A stretch of DNA of 64,000 bases from Nonomuraea jabiensis. GTDB taxonomy: Bacteria; Actinomycetota; Actinomycetes; Streptosporangiales; Streptosporangiaceae. Below the pieces are notes generated by a model. It worked only from the letters and a program-made list of their open reading frames with translations, ran no database searches and was not told where the DNA came from. A program made the position numbers and the translations under genes. Within the stretch, counting starts at the first letter, position 1. The number at the start of each line of letters is the position of its first letter. This document shows positions 62,371-64,000 of the stretch, piece by piece. Where the stretch lies: the NCBI RefSeq assembly GCF_014204795.1, contig NZ_JACHMB010000001.1, forward strand, positions 9,002,501 through 9,066,500, given 5' to 3'.

Positions 62371-62388
62371 AAATGATAATGATTTTCA
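62371..62388. promoter_or_regulatory. Zur/Fur-type metal box upstream of znuA
   Basis: AAATGATAATGATTTTCA, 15-32 bases before the znuA start, in an otherwise GC-rich region. The TGATAATGATTTTCA core resembles Fur-family (Zur) operators, which bracket an AT-rich TnATnATTnTnA pattern. Its place before the znu operon supports zinc-dependent repression. Confidence 0.7.
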
Positions 62389-62539
62389 GTTTAATGTAGC
62401 ACTGGTCCTGGAAGCAGCGCCAGAGTCCGGATGTCGCTTGGGGGCACGTGATGCTTGGGGCATGCGCAGCGGGGACCGTAGGCGGCCGTTCGTCTACTCG
62501 TACGGCTCGGCAGGCGTGGCTACCGGATCGACCTTGGAC

Positions 62540-62768
62540 GCGGCCGCTCTCCAGCGGGGTGGTGTCCGCGTCGACGATGGCGGGTGGAGGCATGTGGGAG
62601 TCCAGCTCGTTTTGCTGGACGGCGTACGAGCCGAGGGCGGGCGGCGCGATCAGGGCAGCGGCCGGAACCCGGCTTGATGTAGTTGGCGAAGTCCGTGGAG
62701 AAGGCGGAGATCTTCAACGGCGCCCCGCCGAGCAGGAGGAGCAGCAGGCTCTGCGATAGGGACCCGCA
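62540..62768 (-). pseudogene. remnant of a second TIGR03943-type protein
   Basis: The minus strand encodes LLLLLLGGAPLKISAFSTDF, ANYIKPG and, in another frame, LIAPPALGSYAVQQNELDSH. These correspond to TLGATLLSISAFSATYVNYV and LIAPPALGSFAAGRDDGAPA in the intact gene at 62.8-63.5 kb, but with about 50 residues missing between and no C-terminal domain. It is a decayed paralogue lying between znuA and the intact copy. Confidence 0.65.
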
Positions 62769-62795
62769 TGACGATGGCCGGGTGGTCGAGCCGAC

Positions 62796-63491
62796 TCATT
62801 CGTAGGGTTCCGCCGGTTGCTCGACGGCGGTCACAGTGGCAGCGGTCATCGCGGGGGCCGCGTAATCGTAGGGGATCCCGTGCTTCCAGGGGATCCACGT
62901 GCCCGTGACCTCCACCCAGGAGTTCTCCTTGGGCGCGGGAGCGCCTTCCACGGCGACCTTCATGGCGAATGCGTCCGCGGCGCAGCAGCTGATCCGCATC
63001 CTGGTGACGTACCAGCGCCTGCCGGTCCTCGGCAGCGTGACGAAGCCGGTCAGCCGGACGCGCGTGCCCGCCAGGGACAGGCCCGATGGTGTGTACGCGC
63101 GCCCGATGAACTCGCTCAGCGTCAGCCCGGTCACCTGGCCGTTGGTGAGCGGGCGATAGGCGGCGGTCCGCAGCGGTGCTGGGGCGCCGTCATCGCGCCC
63201 GGCCGCAAAGGAGCCGAGCGCGGGAGGGGCGATCAGGACCAGGGCGAACACCGGCACGGCGAGCAGCCAGGCCACGCGATGGCCGTGCCCGGTCCCGTGC
63301 GCGTCGGCCCGGCCGAGCCATTCCTGGGCGATGGACAGCAGCCCGAGGGCTGCCAGCACCACGCCGGCCGCGATGATGAGCGGCCGGAAGCCGGGTCTGA
63401 CGTAGTTGACGTACGTCGCGGAGAAGGCGGAGATGCTCAGCAACGTCGCGCCGAGCGTCAGCAGCAGGGCCCCCTGCGTCTGACGCCTCAC
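62796..63491 (-). CDS. TIGR03943-family membrane protein
   Basis: 231 residues from GTG at 63491, overlapping the permease stop (GTGA). Two to three N-terminal helices (GALLLTLGATLLSISAFSAT, RPLIIAAGVVLAALGLLSIA, WLLAVPVFALVLIAPPALGS) precede a soluble domain with LSEFIGRAYTPSGLSLAGTR, VRLTGFVTLPRTGRRWYVTR and ISCCAADAFAMKVAVEG. The CCAADA motif is the family's hallmark. These proteins pair with a YraQ-type permease and are known in zinc-regulated settings in actinobacteria (from memory), which fits the nearby znu operon. Confidence 0.8.
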   Translation of the reverse strand: MRRQTQGALLLTLGATLLSISAFSATYVNYVRPGFRPLIIAAGVVLAALGLLSIAQEWLGRADAHGTGHGHRVAWLLAVPVFALVLIAPPALGSFAAGRDDGAPAPLRTAAYRPLTNGQVTGLTLSEFIGRAYTPSGLSLAGTRVRLTGFVTLPRTGRRWYVTRMRISCCAADAFAMKVAVEGAPAPKENSWVEVTGTWIPWKHGIPYDYAAPAMTAATVTAVEQPAEPYE

Positions 63492-64000
63492 AGCAGCGCC
63501 CAGCCCGCGACGAAACTGACGCCGATCGCCAGCCCGAGCGTGAGAGGAGCGAAGCGCCAGGCGAACGCGCGGCCGAAGGTACCCGCCTGGAGCGCGATGA
63601 GCTTCAGGTCGACCATCGGCCCCACCACGAGGAACGCCAGCTTGGCCGTCGGGGAGAACGCGGTGAGCGAGGCGGCCACGAACGCGTCGGCCTCCGAGCA
63701 GATCGACAGCAGCACCGCCAGGAACGCCAGCACCAGCACCGACACCACCGGCACCCCGGCCACCGCGGTCAGCCACGCGCGGGGGATCACCACGTTCAGC
63801 GTCGCCGCCGCCAGGGCGCCGACGACCAGGAACCCGCCGGCGTGCATCAGGTCGTGCCGCATCCCGTCCAGGAAGGCGCTCCACCTGCCCTGCCCGTGCG
63901 CGACCGGGCGGCGAGGAGTCGGGAGCCACGCGGCCCGCCCGAACCGGGCCCAGATCCATCCGGCCAGCACGGCCACCGTCAGCGAAGCGCCGAACCGCGC
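63488..64000 (-). CDS. YraQ/ArsP-type permease, 5' end beyond the window
   Basis: The frame is open to the last base, so the N-terminal half is cut off. Visible are GMRHDLMHAGGFLVVGALAA, VVSVLVLAFLAVLLSICSEA, DAFVAASLTAFSPTAKLAFL and VVGPMVDLKLIALQAGTFGR, four to five helices of the permease family (Pfam DUF318/ArsP_1). The CSEADAF.AAS motif is conserved. Partner of the overlapping TIGR03943 gene. A metal or small-molecule transport role is assumed. Confidence 0.85.
   Translation of the reverse strand, partial: ARFGASLTVAVLAGWIWARFGRAAWLPTPRRPVAHGQGRWSAFLDGMRHDLMHAGGFLVVGALAAATLNVVIPRAWLTAVAGVPVVSVLVLAFLAVLLSICSEADAFVAASLTAFSPTAKLAFLVVGPMVDLKLIALQAGTFGRAFAWRFAPLTLGLAIGVSFVAGWALL

Noticed and set aside
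62796..63959. 387-codon ORF extending the TIGR03943 gene far upstream
   Set aside because: The first 150 codons are an off-frame reading of the permease gene; the GTG at 63491 overlapping the permease stop gives the expected length and first helix.

Overview
The window is very GC-rich DNA with Shine-Dalgarno-led genes, many ATGA/GTGA start-stop overlaps, GTG/TTG starts, many regulators (TetR, IclR, GntR, Lrp, LysR, XRE) and many SDR oxidoreductases. This is typical of a large actinomycete chromosome, probably Streptosporangiales- or Streptomyces-like (inference; no rRNA or other marker gene is present). A striking feature is the number of broken genes. Transposase scraps, internally deleted sugar-degradation genes and genes cut off at their 5' ends lie between intact operons, as in an accessory or chromosome-arm region.

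Layout. 0-9.5 kb: the end of a TetR gene with an MFS efflux gene, IS remnants, a secreted ricin-type lectin, a GRAS-like methyltransferase, an N-acyltransferase-like gene, and a mosaic of TetR, SDR and cupin fragments. 9.5-16.4 kb: a hypothetical gene carrying a 7-bp tandem repeat, a monooxygenase-fold protein, an oxidoreductase with a divergent double-domain Lrp regulator, a cyclase-family hydrolase, a head-to-head pair of 5'-truncated genes (RibD-type reductase and LysR), and a methyltransferase. 16.9-21.7 kb: an SDR/hydrolase/SDR set facing an XRE regulator plus SDR pair. 21.7-24.4 kb: a graveyard of plant-polysaccharide genes (GH51, apiosidase-like, GH78).

24.4-42.8 kb is a large catabolic island. 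It holds two acyl-CoA dehydrogenase subunits and a CoA-transferase, TetR, IclR and GntR regulators, a Baeyer-Villiger monooxygenase with an N-terminal extension, an unusual crotonase, an esterase/SDR/hydrolase/lactonase run, and a cytochrome P450 with its own [2Fe-2S] ferredoxin and reductase. The P450 I helix resembles P450cam but has Asn where P450cam has Thr252, as reported for the cineole hydroxylase P450cin. Read together, the genes suggest hydroxylation, oxidation to a ketone, Baeyer-Villiger lactone formation, lactone or ester hydrolysis, CoA activation and beta-oxidation of an alicyclic or terpenoid compound (inference).

42.8-52.3 kb: remnants (F420-type oxidoreductase, VOC, ISL3, YCII, MFS), a frameshifted GH42-like gene, small flavoprotein-fold genes, and an M14 carboxypeptidase divergent from a TetR gene with only 26 bp between start codons. 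52.7-56.7 kb is a compact RiPP (ribosomally made, post-translationally modified peptide) locus: a 49-residue precursor with a double-glycine-type leader, an ATP-grasp peptide maturase, a SurA/PpiC-like maturation protein and a peptidase-C39 ABC exporter, the last three translationally coupled. This is the best candidate for an undescribed system. 56.9-64 kb: an FAD monooxygenase, a broken peptide-binding lipoprotein gene, a znuABC zinc uptake operon with a Zur/Fur-like box, and a TIGR03943-type protein with a YraQ-type permease that runs off the window, plus a decayed paralogue of the former.
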